Below are positions 7,881-16,858 of a DNA stretch of 64,000 bases, in pieces (positions within the stretch are counted from its first letter, which is position 1; each line of letters begins with the position of its first letter). Origin of the DNA: Comamonas sp. lk (lineage in GTDB: Bacteria > Pseudomonadota > Gammaproteobacteria > Burkholderiales > Burkholderiaceae_C). The stretch spans positions 1 to 64,000 of the forward strand of contig CAMATX010000002.1 of NCBI GenBank assembly GCA_945861345.1. Reading direction: 5' to 3'. The translations under genes and the position numbers were made by a program. The notes beneath the pieces are model-generated. The model did no database searches. It was not told the DNA's origin and saw only the letters and a list, made by a program, of their open reading frames with translations.

Positions 7881-10142
7881 TTATTGGCGCGCCAAACGGC
7901 CTGGCGCCACTTGCAGGACCACGCCGTCGCTAAAGCGAACGGTGATCGGCTGCTTGGTGGCGTTAAAGGCGAGATAGGTTTTTTTACCGTCCGGGCGTTT
8001 GAATACGCTGTAGAGCGTGGTGTTGGCGGTGGTCTCAAAGTCGGGGGTGCCCATGGCTTGCAGGCTGAGCAACCAGTGCAAGGTGTGGCTGCGGGTGTCG
8101 CCCAATTCGAAGGATCCCCAGCGGTCCCATTGGGCCAGGCCGGCCTGCGGATCGGCCAGGGCCAGGGTTTTGGCGACCAGGTCGTGCCAAATATCGATGG
8201 GTTTGGCCACCTTGCCCCGCGCGGCGTAAATCTCGGTATCGGGTTTGAGCGTGGCCATGCTGCGTTTCACAAAGGCCGGGTCGCGCCCTAGGTAGGTAGA
8301 GGCGCTGGTGATGGGTAGCAAATTGATGCCCTTGATCTGGCGCGGCTCATCGATCCACCAGGTGTTGTGTGCGTATTTGCCGCCAAAGACCATGCTGGTT
8401 TCGACGTTTTGGTACTCGGGCGGAAACACCAAGCCGTGCAGATCAAACCAGTAGGTGTTGATGGCCTCGATCTCGTTGGTATAGAGGTAGATGCCGACAT
8501 CGCGCAGGGCTTTGTTGCCGGTGATTTCGGCCCACAAAATCAGGCCCGCCCAAGCGTTGATAGCCTCAGACGATGACTCCTGGTTATTGCCAAACGGCCC
8601 CAGGCCAATGCCCGAGGCCCAAGAGTGGCCCTCGTAGTGGTCAAAATTGCGGATGAACGGGAAGGCGGCCGCACCACGCTCGGTGGTGGCAATGTCGGCA
8701 ATCAGCAATTCCACCATGCCGCCCCAGCGCTCTTTGGCGGCCCACTGCGGATCGCGCAGGGCGATATCGGCCATAGCGCGTATCCAGTAGCCGTAGTGAA
8801 AGTGGTGGTCGTTCATTTGCTCCACGCCAAAGTATTCCTCGGGGTAGGAGACCACCGTGCCTTGCGCTTTGTCGTAATGAAAATAGGTTTTGCCGTTGTC
8901 ACCAGAAAACCATTGCTCTACCCGGCCTTTGAGCAGTTGCAGCAACTGGTCGCGCGCTTGCATATCGCCTTGCTGCTCGGCGACGTCCATCAGTTTGGTG
9001 ATGCGCTGCAAGCCCTTGCCCTGCCAATAGGGGCCGGTGCCGATCTCCAGCATCATGCGCCGGGCGTTGCGCTGGTCGGTTTTGAGTAGCTCGCGCAGTT
9101 CGGCACTGCGGGGCTGCTCATCCAAGCCGGGCCAATAAGGGACAAAGCCGTTGTAGGTGCGCTGGGTTTGGAAACGCCCCTCGGTAATGAGCTTAATGGG
9201 GCCGCGCAGGCTGGCATAGCTGGCACCAAGCGTGCCTTGCAGGCTGGGGTTGTTGTGCCACTGGTGGGGCAACAGGCCGAGCAAGGGCGTTGCAGCAGGC
9301 CCTTCCATGGTCTGGGCAGTCGCAGCGTAGGTACTGGTGAGGATGCTGCGCGCCTCGTCAAACGCCCAGTCTACGCGGGTGTCGGTCAAAAATGCATAGG
9401 CGTGGCGTAAAAACAGCGCCTGGGTGGCCGCACTGGCGTCGGGCAAGGCAGCAGCGGCGACATAGCCCTTGCCGGCGGGCAAATGGCCAATCCATTCGGT
9501 GCCCGAGCGCTGATCCCACCGCACGCCGGTAGGGCCGAAAAGCGCGTAGGCCTTGCCTTTGAAGTCCAGGGCCAACACGCGTGCATCCGACGCTGCGCTG
9601 CGGGTGGCGCCTGGCGGCACTTGCAAACGCACATCGCCTTGCGCGATGCGCAGCGACACAAAGGGGCTGCCGTGGGCTACGGTGGCGGTCATGGCCGGGG
9701 CCTTAGCGCCCCAAGCGATATCAATGGCCCAATCGCTGGCCTGGGCCAGCACCGGGCGCTCCAGCAACTGCCCAACCGGAGACAGCAGCAAGCCGTCTTG
9801 GTGCGGGTAGTGGATTTCCACGTCGCGGCGCTCGGTGGGCACCACGGTTTTAGAGGGCAGCGCGAACTCGATGCCCGCCGTGCTCGGCAAGATGGTTAGC
9901 GGGTGCGCAAACAAGACTTCGGGCTTGGCGCTGTAGACCAGCGCGGAGTACCACTGGTTGCTGGGCGCGGCGCGCTGGCGCATGGCCTCGGTGCGGTAAG
10001 GTGCCGCCGGTACGGCACGATCGGCCGCTTTGGGCGCGAGCGAATAGGCGCCAGCGCCTACTTTTTCAAGCTGCGCGTGGGCGCTGAGAACGGCACCGCC
10101 CAGCGCCAGGCAGGTGATGCAAACAATGCGAGAGAAGGCCAT
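7881..10142 (-). CDS. GH81 endo-beta-1,3-glucanase (laminarinase)
   Basis: Predicted 753-residue secreted enzyme hydrolysing internal beta-1,3-glucosidic bonds. The ATG at 10142 is preceded by AGGA and starts a signal peptide ending near 'LSAHAQ'; the track start lies 15 codons upstream without merit. GH81 hallmarks are 'NDHHFHYGYWIRAMADIA', 'FDHYEGHSWASG' and 'NNQESSSEAINAW', the last carrying the catalytic-region glutamates of the family, plus 'KYAHNTWWIDEPRQIKG'. Length is normal for a bacterial GH81. Divergent from the porin, with a shared regulatory region; a plausible type II secretion substrate (inference). Confidence 0.93.
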   Translation of the reverse strand: MAFSRIVCITCLALGGAVLSAHAQLEKVGAGAYSLAPKAADRAVPAAPYRTEAMRQRAAPSNQWYSALVYSAKPEVLFAHPLTILPSTAGIEFALPSKTVVPTERRDVEIHYPHQDGLLLSPVGQLLERPVLAQASDWAIDIAWGAKAPAMTATVAHGSPFVSLRIAQGDVRLQVPPGATRSAASDARVLALDFKGKAYALFGPTGVRWDQRSGTEWIGHLPAGKGYVAAAALPDASAATQALFLRHAYAFLTDTRVDWAFDEARSILTSTYAATAQTMEGPAATPLLGLLPHQWHNNPSLQGTLGASYASLRGPIKLITEGRFQTQRTYNGFVPYWPGLDEQPRSAELRELLKTDQRNARRMMLEIGTGPYWQGKGLQRITKLMDVAEQQGDMQARDQLLQLLKGRVEQWFSGDNGKTYFHYDKAQGTVVSYPEEYFGVEQMNDHHFHYGYWIRAMADIALRDPQWAAKERWGGMVELLIADIATTERGAAAFPFIRNFDHYEGHSWASGIGLGPFGNNQESSSEAINAWAGLILWAEITGNKALRDVGIYLYTNEIEAINTYWFDLHGLVFPPEYQNVETSMVFGGKYAHNTWWIDEPRQIKGINLLPITSASTYLGRDPAFVKRSMATLKPDTEIYAARGKVAKPIDIWHDLVAKTLALADPQAGLAQWDRWGSFELGDTRSHTLHWLLSLQAMGTPDFETTANTTLYSVFKRPDGKKTYLAFNATKQPITVRFSDGVVLQVAPGRLARQ

Positions 10143-10212
10143 GGCAAATCCTGTGCAAAGCGCGCCAGCCCACAGCGGACGGCGCAAAAGTGGTAATCGT
10201 CAGGCGCGATTA

Positions 10213-10226
10213 TGAAAGCGCTTTCA
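10213..10226. promoter_or_regulatory. LacI-type operator, GH81 side
   Basis: Perfect palindrome TGAAAGCGCTTTCA, 70 bp upstream of the GH81 start in the GH81/porin divergent region. Confidence 0.82.
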
Positions 10227-10294
10227 AATTTAAGACACTAGGGTAATCCATAGCACGGGCCACAGCCTCACTTTGCACGGGACAGGACGGCAAC

Positions 10295-10311
10295 CTAGGG
10301 GAAACCCCTAG
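10295..10311. promoter_or_regulatory. 17-base palindrome, candidate activator site
   Basis: CTAGGGGAAACCCCTAG, a perfect inverted repeat around a central A, lies 38 bp upstream of the porin operator. Related copies occur at 19184-19200 and 25075-25087, with weaker matches at 10238-10253 and 7853-7869. No regulator for it was identified. Confidence 0.6.
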
Positions 10312-10349
10312 CTATCAGGATGCAAAATAGTTGCATCATTAAGCTACCG

Positions 10350-10363
10350 TGAAAGCGCTTTCA
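10350..10363. promoter_or_regulatory. LacI-type operator, porin side
   Basis: Perfect palindrome TGAAAGCGCTTTCA only 16 bases before the porin ATG, a position suited to block transcription start. Confidence 0.82.
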
Positions 10364-10379
10364 CAAATTTCAGATTTCT

Positions 10380-11717
10380 ATGACTATGAGCCTTGCATCT
10401 ACCCTTATCCCTGCCCGTACCACATTGCTGCAGTCTGCCTTGGCTGCAGCCCTGGCCTGCGGGGCCTCGGTAAGCCACGCTATCGACTTTGGGCCCGATG
10501 GCATGTTCACGCTGACCGGCTTTGCCAAAGTGGAGAGCAGCCGCGCCAGCAACCAGTGCAATGCCTGCGCGCGCTTTCCCAGCGAGGACAAGCAACGCAT
10601 ATGGGCCGACGAGGTGGTGCCCGGGCGTGAGTACAAAACGGGCAACACCACGGTCACCTTGTTCCAGCCCTGGCTGGGCGCTAACTACAACCTGGGCAGC
10701 GGCTACAAATTCTCAGCGCTACTGAGCCAGCGCTGGCGCGACGGCATGCTGGACATGGCGTTTGACCCCAATATTTGGTACGAGAAAAACGTCGCGATCA
10801 GCCATGAGGACTATGGCCGCATCGCCATCGGCAGCATGACCGCCCGCGGCTGGAGCGTGGCCGACTACCCCTACGGCACCAACATCGGCCTGTCCAACGA
10901 ATGGGGCGGCAGCGGCGCAGGCTACGGCATGCTGGGCAACGCCGTGCGCGTGACCACCCGCCCGCTCGATGTGCTAAGCGGCGACCTGGTACTCGAGGCC
11001 ACCTACGACCGGGGCAACACCAACTTCAGCGCCAACAAGCCTGCCTTTTTAGAGTTGTACGCGCAGTATCACCAGGGTGATTTGGTCGTCGACGGCATCT
11101 ACCAGGACACGCGCAACGGCAAGCCTGTGGCCTGGGGCCATGCGCCCTTCTCCGGGCTAACCGATTCCGCCGAATTTGACAGCAAGCTGGGCGGCTCGGG
11201 CCAAAGCATCGCCATGGTGATGGCGCGCTACCAGTTGACCTCGCAAATAGAGCTCTCGGGCGGCCTGCGCGCCAACCGCTGGAGCGGGGCGCACGCGATT
11301 CAACTCACCACCGGCGCGCAAGGGCTTTGGAACAATATGTTCAATGTCGCCTGGGACACCCAGCTGGCCGGTGTGCCCAACCCCGGCTATGTGGCCACCT
11401 CGGTCGACGTCAGCGCCGGTGCGCGCTACCGCATGGGTGCCTGGACGGCCTCTAGCGGCGTGGTCTACCTGGGCAAAGCCAAAACCGACAACCCCGCCGA
11501 ACGTGGCCAAAGCAACGACGCCTTGGCCGGCACCATCGGCCTGAACTACGACATGGGCGACGGGCTGCAGCTTTATGGATTTGCCGGCATGGTGCGCTTT
11601 GGGCGCCTGGGCCTCTCGCCCATGTCCATGCCCGGAAACACCGCCTTTTGGGGTGTGGACCCGCGCGTAACGCAAGACGGCAACTGGCTCGGCCTGGGTG
11701 CGGTTTACACCTTTTGA
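10380..11717 (+). CDS. Outer-membrane porin-like beta-barrel protein
   Basis: Predicted 445-residue outer-membrane protein. A signal peptide (about residues 1-34, ending 'GASVSHA') precedes an all-beta sequence rich in alternating hydrophobic residues and Gly/Tyr/Trp, and it closes with a C-terminal aromatic 'GLGAVYTF', the usual outer-membrane insertion signal. No specific porin family could be fixed by eye. Context suggests passage of beta-glucan oligosaccharides. Two in-frame ATGs (10380, 10386) exist and neither has a clear ribosome-binding site. It is followed after 37 bases by GH17, so probably co-transcribed. Confidence 0.72.
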   Translation: MTMSLASTLIPARTTLLQSALAAALACGASVSHAIDFGPDGMFTLTGFAKVESSRASNQCNACARFPSEDKQRIWADEVVPGREYKTGNTTVTLFQPWLGANYNLGSGYKFSALLSQRWRDGMLDMAFDPNIWYEKNVAISHEDYGRIAIGSMTARGWSVADYPYGTNIGLSNEWGGSGAGYGMLGNAVRVTTRPLDVLSGDLVLEATYDRGNTNFSANKPAFLELYAQYHQGDLVVDGIYQDTRNGKPVAWGHAPFSGLTDSAEFDSKLGGSGQSIAMVMARYQLTSQIELSGGLRANRWSGAHAIQLTTGAQGLWNNMFNVAWDTQLAGVPNPGYVATSVDVSAGARYRMGAWTASSGVVYLGKAKTDNPAERGQSNDALAGTIGLNYDMGDGLQLYGFAGMVRFGRLGLSPMSMPGNTAFWGVDPRVTQDGNWLGLGAVYTF

Positions 11718-11754
11718 TGCCCGGCCTACTGCCTGACTTTGTGCACCTTCTTTC

Positions 11755-13527
11755 ATGAAAACTCTCAGCATGTTTAAAAATACCCAACAGTGGATGCGCG
11801 GCGCACTGAGCGCCGGATTGGTTGCCGTTTTGCTCGCCTGCGGCGGCGGCGGCGTGGTGCCCGGCACCGGTGTCGCCACCCGCACGCTCAGCCCCGAATT
11901 CAGCAGCCGCAAAGCCGTGGCCTATTCGCCTTACCGCAGCAGCAACCGCGACACCGAAGTCATCACCGATGCCATGGTTTTGCAAGACCTGCAACTGCTC
12001 TCGGCGGGCGGCTTCAAGCTGATCCGCTTGTTTGACAGCTCGGACGCGGTAGCTTCGCGGGTACTGCGCTTGCTGGCAGCCAACCCCAGTCTGGACATCA
12101 AAGTGATGCTCGGCGCCTACATCCTGAGCGAGAGCAGCCCCTACATCACCGAAGCACAAAAGGCCAACAGCCGCAGCTTCAACGCCGCCGAGGTGGCACG
12201 CGCCGTGGTGCTGGCCAAGAGCTACCCGTCCCTCGTTTTGGCCGTCAGCGTGGGCAACGAGACCATGGTGAGCTGGTCTTTTGTACCCACCAGCCCAGCG
12301 CTGATGGCCGGCTACATCAGTGCCGTGCGCAACCAGATTACCCAGCCCGTCACCACCGATGACAGCTGGTCCTTCTTTGCCCGGTCCGCCGGTGAACCCA
12401 ACGACCCCAAACCGGTGCTCAACACCATCGACTTTGTGGCCCTGCATACCTACCCACTGCTCGATACACCGTACAACACCTGGGACTGGATGCAAACGGC
12501 CGTTCCCGCAGACCAACGCGCTGTCGCCATGATGGACGCGGCCATCGCCAAAGCCAAAGCCGACTATGCGGCGGCACGCACCCAGCTCGATAACACGGGC
12601 TTTAGCGCCCTGCCCATCGTGATCGGCGAGACCGGCTGGAAAGCCGCGCCGGCCAATGGCGAGACCGGGCGCGCCAGCCCGGCCAACCAACGCATGTACC
12701 TGGACCGCTTAAACGCCTGGGCAAAAACCAGCACCGCGCCTAAAGCCATCGTCTATTTCGAAGCCTTTGACGAACCCTGGAAAGGCAGCGACAACGCCTT
12801 TGGTCTGTTCAACGTCAGCCGCCAACCGCGCTGCGCCATCAAAGACCTGTACCCGACTCTGACGCCCGAGACCAATAGCTGTACTGATGCACAGGCGCTG
12901 TACTACATCGCCCCGGTCACGCGTGGCACCGTGACAGCCAACCGCTACAGCGCCTACATGGACACGCTGACCGCCGGCGAAGCACGTCCTGGCGAAATGC
13001 CGCGCTTTGACGCCTGGGACAGCGGCGCCACGGCGGGCTATGCGCAAACTGCTGATGCAGCGGCCACCATCGATCCGGGCAATGGCATTGACATCACGCC
13101 CAAACCCGCAGTTTGGGGCTGGGGCCTGGCCTTGGGCCTGCCCACAAGTACCGAGGATCTGAGTAACTTCAACAGCGCCAGCGGTCGCCTTAATTTCAGC
13201 ATCAACACGACTTATGCGGGCAAGTTGGAAATCGGCTTTTTTACCGGCTCAGCGGCCGCTGGCAGCGCCTTCGATGTCTACCTGCCCATCAGCAGCGGCC
13301 AGTACGGCTACGTCAACGATGGCAAATGGCACGAGGTGTCCATTCCGATCAAGGACATCACCCCGCGCGGCGCCATGGCCTACGGCATGACCGACCCGAA
13401 CAAGGCCAAGCTGGACATGAGCAAGGTGCAAAGCGTGTTCGTGATTGCCGACCGCTACGCGGTGACCGGCAACAGCGCCAACGTGACGACGCGCCTGAAA
13501 ATCGACGCGATTTATTGGTCTAAGTAA
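11755..13527 (+). CDS. GH17 beta-1,3-glucanase lipoprotein with C-terminal carbohydrate-binding-like module
   Basis: Predicted 590-residue lipoprotein. The signal peptide ends at lipobox 'AVLLAC' (Cys29). The GH17 (beta/alpha)8 domain (about residues 50-380) carries the acid/base Glu169 in 'VGNETM' and the nucleophile Glu292 in 'IGETGW', with 'LHTYPLL' between. A second beta-rich domain (about residues 410-590) ends in 'LKIDAIYWSK', resembling the end of the binding lipoprotein at 6107-7738. Members of the family cut or transglycosylate beta-1,3-glucans. Likely outer-membrane anchored. No clear ribosome-binding site; ATGs at 11755 and 11770 are both possible. Confidence 0.87.
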   Translation: MKTLSMFKNTQQWMRGALSAGLVAVLLACGGGGVVPGTGVATRTLSPEFSSRKAVAYSPYRSSNRDTEVITDAMVLQDLQLLSAGGFKLIRLFDSSDAVASRVLRLLAANPSLDIKVMLGAYILSESSPYITEAQKANSRSFNAAEVARAVVLAKSYPSLVLAVSVGNETMVSWSFVPTSPALMAGYISAVRNQITQPVTTDDSWSFFARSAGEPNDPKPVLNTIDFVALHTYPLLDTPYNTWDWMQTAVPADQRAVAMMDAAIAKAKADYAAARTQLDNTGFSALPIVIGETGWKAAPANGETGRASPANQRMYLDRLNAWAKTSTAPKAIVYFEAFDEPWKGSDNAFGLFNVSRQPRCAIKDLYPTLTPETNSCTDAQALYYIAPVTRGTVTANRYSAYMDTLTAGEARPGEMPRFDAWDSGATAGYAQTADAAATIDPGNGIDITPKPAVWGWGLALGLPTSTEDLSNFNSASGRLNFSINTTYAGKLEIGFFTGSAAAGSAFDVYLPISSGQYGYVNDGKWHEVSIPIKDITPRGAMAYGMTDPNKAKLDMSKVQSVFVIADRYAVTGNSANVTTRLKIDAIYWSK

Positions 13528-13544
13528 AGCATGGGGCGGGCCTG

Positions 13545-14594
13545 CTAAACCGCCTGGCCAGCCGCATCAAAGGCCAGCACCCACTGCGGCTCCGCACGCA
13601 AGAACACGGTGCTGCCAGATTGGATCGCCTGCTCAGCAGCCACTTTGGCTTTGAGCAGCGCGGCCACACCCTCCACGCGCATGTGCAAAATGGACGCGTC
13701 GCCCAAATGCTCAGCGAGCACTACCGTGGCGGCCACACCCGCACCACCCGCATGTACCTGTAAATGTTCCGGGCGCACCCCGATGTGCTGCACCTGCAGG
13801 CGGTCGGCACCCGCCAATGCGGCCCATAAAGCCTGGTGCGCCAGAGGCGCTGAGGCCACGGGGCGTTCGACCAGATTGATTTTGGGCGCGCCCATGAAAC
13901 TGGCCACAAAGGTATTGGCGGGCCGGTTGTAAACCTCCAGCGGCGCGCCAAGCTGCTCTATGCGGCCCTGGTTAAACACGGCAATGCGCGAGCCCAGGGT
14001 CATGGCCTCCACTTGGTCATGGGTCACGTAAATCATGGTGGTGCCCAGCTCTTTGTGCAGGCGGGCCAGCTCTACGCGCATATCAACGCGCAGCGCGGCA
14101 TCCAAATTGGAGAGTGGCTCGTCAAACAAAAACACTTTGGGCTTGCGCACAATGGCCCGGCCAATGGCTACGCGCTGGCGCTGGCCGCCCGAAAGCTCTT
14201 TGGGGTAGCGCTGCAGCAAATCGGCCATGCGCAATGTATCGGCCGCCTGCTGCACCTGGCGCTCGCGCTGGGCTTTGTCCACGCCGGCCATCTTGAGGGC
14301 AAAACCCATGTTCTCGGCCACCGTCATGTGCGGGTAGAGGGCATAGCTTTGAAACACCATGGCAGCGCCACGGTCTGCCGGGCGCAAGTCGTTGGCGCGC
14401 ACGCCGTCAATTTGCAACTCGCCCGCGCTGATGCTCTCCAGGCCCGCAATCATGCGCAAGGTGGTGGATTTGCCGCATCCCGAAGGGCCAACGAAGACCA
14501 AAAACTCGCCGTCCTGCACATCAATATCGATGCCACGGATGACCTCGCTGGCGCCGTAGCTCTTGCGAAGGCCTTGTAAGGTGACGGATCCCAT
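13545..14594 (-). CDS. Sugar ABC transporter ATP-binding protein (MalK/UgpC type)
   Basis: Predicted 349-residue ATPase of a CUT1 carbohydrate importer. It shows Walker A 'GPSGCGKST' (residues 36-44), Q-loop 'VFQSYALYPHMTV', signature 'LSGGQRQR', Walker B 'VFLFDEPLSNLD', H-loop 'YVTHDQVEAMT', and the C-terminal OB-type domain ('ASFMGAPKINLV'). It is the last gene of a minus-strand operon (binding protein, two permeases, GH1, ATPase) and converges on GH17 with a 17-base gap. A second, separate ATPase is encoded at 29630. Confidence 0.93.
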   Translation of the reverse strand: MGSVTLQGLRKSYGASEVIRGIDIDVQDGEFLVFVGPSGCGKSTTLRMIAGLESISAGELQIDGVRANDLRPADRGAAMVFQSYALYPHMTVAENMGFALKMAGVDKAQRERQVQQAADTLRMADLLQRYPKELSGGQRQRVAIGRAIVRKPKVFLFDEPLSNLDAALRVDMRVELARLHKELGTTMIYVTHDQVEAMTLGSRIAVFNQGRIEQLGAPLEVYNRPANTFVASFMGAPKINLVERPVASAPLAHQALWAALAGADRLQVQHIGVRPEHLQVHAGGAGVAATVVLAEHLGDASILHMRVEGVAALLKAKVAAEQAIQSGSTVFLRAEPQWVLAFDAAGQAV

Positions 14595-14624
14595 GCGCGT
14601 GTCCTTTTTTCTTAAGGGGTCGGC

Positions 14625-15977
14625 TTAGGCAGCGCGCTGCGCCGGCACTTGGGCACCCAAAAACTGTCGATACCACAAGGCGCTGTCTTTGAGCGTGCGC
14701 TTTTGCGTGGCGTAGTCGACGTGCACAATGCCAAAACGCTTGGCGTAGCCCGACGCCCATTCAAAATTGTCCATCAGGCTCCAGACCATGTAGCCGCCCA
14801 TATTGACGCCCTGCGCCATGGCGGCCTGCACGGCGGCGATATGGGTTTGCAGGTAGTGCTGCCGATCAGCGTCGTGGATGCGGCCTTGCGTCAGCGGATC
14901 TTTAAACGCCCCGCCGTTTTCGGTAATCAACAAGGTGGGCACCGGGTAGTCGCGGTGCAGGCGCAGCAGCAACTCGGTCAGGCCCTGGGGATAAATTTCC
15001 CACGCCATCTCGGTCAGCGGCAGGCCGCTGCTGTGCACGTCCCATTGACCCTCGGCCCGCACTACCGAGCGTGAGTAGTAGTTAATACCCAAAAAGTCCA
15101 TGGGCGTGGCGATGATGTCCAGGTCGCCCGCCTGTACCGGCGGCGCGTCCATGCCCAAATGCTCCATCACGTCCTGCGGATAGCTGGCGCGAAACATGGG
15201 ATCCATGTACAGGCGCAGCAAGAGGCCATCCTCTAAGTGCGCTTTGGCCTTGTCTTGGGCACTGTCAGTCGCTGCTTGCACCGGTGCAAGATTGAGCACG
15301 ATGCCTAGCTTGGCGGTGCAGCCTTGGACTCGCAAGGCCCGCAGGGCCATGCCGTGGCTGAGCATCAGGTGGTGCGCCACGCGCATGGCGATGCCCCGGT
15401 CTTTCATGCCAGGCGCAAAAATGCCGCTTTCATGGCCGAGTATGGACATTACCCAGGGTTCGTTATGGGTCGCAATGGAAGCCACCCGGTCGCCCAAGCG
15501 CTGGTGCATGGCCAAGGCGTAGTCGACAAATCGGTCGCAGGTATCACGCGCAGCCCAGCCACCTTGGTCCTGCAAAGCCTGCGGCAAGTCCCAGTGGTTG
15601 AGCGTCAAATAGGGCGCCACACCGCGTGCCAGCAAGCCATCGACCAGGCGCTCGTAAAAATCCAGCCCCTTGCTATTAAAGGCGCCTGATCCGAGCGCTT
15701 GCACCCGAGGCCAGGAGGCCGAGAATCGATAGGCGTTAACGCCCAGGCTGGCGATCATGTCCAAGTCTGGTTCTAGCAAACGGTAGTGCGCGCAGGCTTC
15801 TTTGCCGTCGCTTTTGTCCGCGATGGTGCCTTCCTTAGCGCAAAAAGTGTCCCAGATAGAGGGGCCTTTGCCGTCCGCGTCATGGGCGCCTTCGATCTGG
15901 AATGCGCTGGTGGCAACGCCCCAGACGAAATCGGAGGGAAAGCTGGCTTTGAGGTCTGCGTCTGAACGTAAATGCAT
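14625..15977 (-). CDS. GH1 beta-glucosidase (copy 1)
   Basis: Predicted 450-residue cytoplasmic enzyme without a signal peptide. It has the GH1 N-terminal signature region 'FVWGVATSAFQIEGA', acid/base Glu173 in 'THNEPW', 'INYYSR', nucleophile Glu353 in 'ITENGG', and the aglycone-side 'WSLMDNFEWASGY'. It should release glucose from short beta-linked gluco-oligosaccharides imported by the co-encoded ABC transporter. It lies between the inner permease and the ATPase gene of the same operon. A second GH1 at 25265 shares the same active-site motifs. Confidence 0.94.
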   Translation of the reverse strand: MHLRSDADLKASFPSDFVWGVATSAFQIEGAHDADGKGPSIWDTFCAKEGTIADKSDGKEACAHYRLLEPDLDMIASLGVNAYRFSASWPRVQALGSGAFNSKGLDFYERLVDGLLARGVAPYLTLNHWDLPQALQDQGGWAARDTCDRFVDYALAMHQRLGDRVASIATHNEPWVMSILGHESGIFAPGMKDRGIAMRVAHHLMLSHGMALRALRVQGCTAKLGIVLNLAPVQAATDSAQDKAKAHLEDGLLLRLYMDPMFRASYPQDVMEHLGMDAPPVQAGDLDIIATPMDFLGINYYSRSVVRAEGQWDVHSSGLPLTEMAWEIYPQGLTELLLRLHRDYPVPTLLITENGGAFKDPLTQGRIHDADRQHYLQTHIAAVQAAMAQGVNMGGYMVWSLMDNFEWASGYAKRFGIVHVDYATQKRTLKDSALWYRQFLGAQVPAQRAA

Positions 15978-16022
15978 GCTGTTAATTAATTAGGTGAAAT
16001 GTCAAAGGGTTGCAGGCGCGGC

Positions 16023-16853
16023 CTACTTCACCGCGCCTGCGGTGAGGCCATCGATCAGGCGACGGGAGGAAATCGCAAACAAAACCAAGAGCGGCAAAGT
16101 GGCAATCGCCGAGCCCGCCATCACCGCACCCCACTCGGTGTTGACGGGGCTTTGCATGCTGCGCAGCGCCAACGGCAAGGTGTACATCTCGGGCGAGCGC
16201 ATCACAATCAGCGGGCCGATGAAGTTGTTCCACGACGCGATAAAGGTGATCAAACCCAGTGTGCCCAAGGCCGGCTTGAGCAGGGGCAAGACGATGCGCC
16301 AGTAAATTCCCCATTCGCCGCATCCGTCCATGCGCGCCGCTTCCACCAGGTCGCGTGGAATGGCGCTGCTGACAAACTGGCGCATCATGAAAATGCCAAA
16401 CGCACTGGCTGCGCCGGGGATATAGAGCGCGCGGGGTTGGTCAATCCAGCCGAAGGCGTCCATGATCATGAAGCTGGGAATCATGCCCAGAAAGGAGGGC
16501 AGCAGCATGGTGCCCATGACCAAGGTAAACAAGGGCTGCTTGCCCCGGAATTCGTACATGGCAAAGGCATAGCCGCCCATGGAGCAAAACAGCAAGGTCA
16601 GCGCGGTGGAAGCCAGCGCGACATACAAACTCCAGCCCAGGCTGCGCCAAAAAGCGATCTTGGTGGTCAAAATGTCCAGGTTGCTTAAAAAATTGCTGCC
16701 AAAGAACAGCGGTGGCGGCAGGTTGAAGATTTCGGTGCGTGAATGGCTGGCAAAAACGAACATGAAATAAAAGGGCAGCAGCATCACCAGCGCACCCACG
16801 CCGACCAGGGCATAGGCGGCGCGGGGGGCGAGCAGGTCGGTGCGCATCGTCAT
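16023..16853 (-). CDS. Sugar ABC transporter permease (MalG type)
   Basis: Predicted 276-residue inner-membrane permease with about six transmembrane segments. The EAA loop 'EAARMDGCGEWGIYWRIVLPLLKPALG' that contacts the ATPase is clear. The start 'MTMRTDLLAPRAAY' follows the upstream permease stop by five bases. It is the second permease of the CUT1 importer encoded at 13545-19085. Confidence 0.93.
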   Translation of the reverse strand: MTMRTDLLAPRAAYALVGVGALVMLLPFYFMFVFASHSRTEIFNLPPPLFFGSNFLSNLDILTTKIAFWRSLGWSLYVALASTALTLLFCSMGGYAFAMYEFRGKQPLFTLVMGTMLLPSFLGMIPSFMIMDAFGWIDQPRALYIPGAASAFGIFMMRQFVSSAIPRDLVEAARMDGCGEWGIYWRIVLPLLKPALGTLGLITFIASWNNFIGPLIVMRSPEMYTLPLALRSMQSPVNTEWGAVMAGSAIATLPLLVLFAISSRRLIDGLTAGAVK

Positions 16854-16858
16854 GGGCC

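Noticed and set aside
11452-12690. 412-residue minus-strand ORF
   Set aside because: Antisense to the porin and GH17 genes; no recognisable motif and Gly/His-rich shadow composition.
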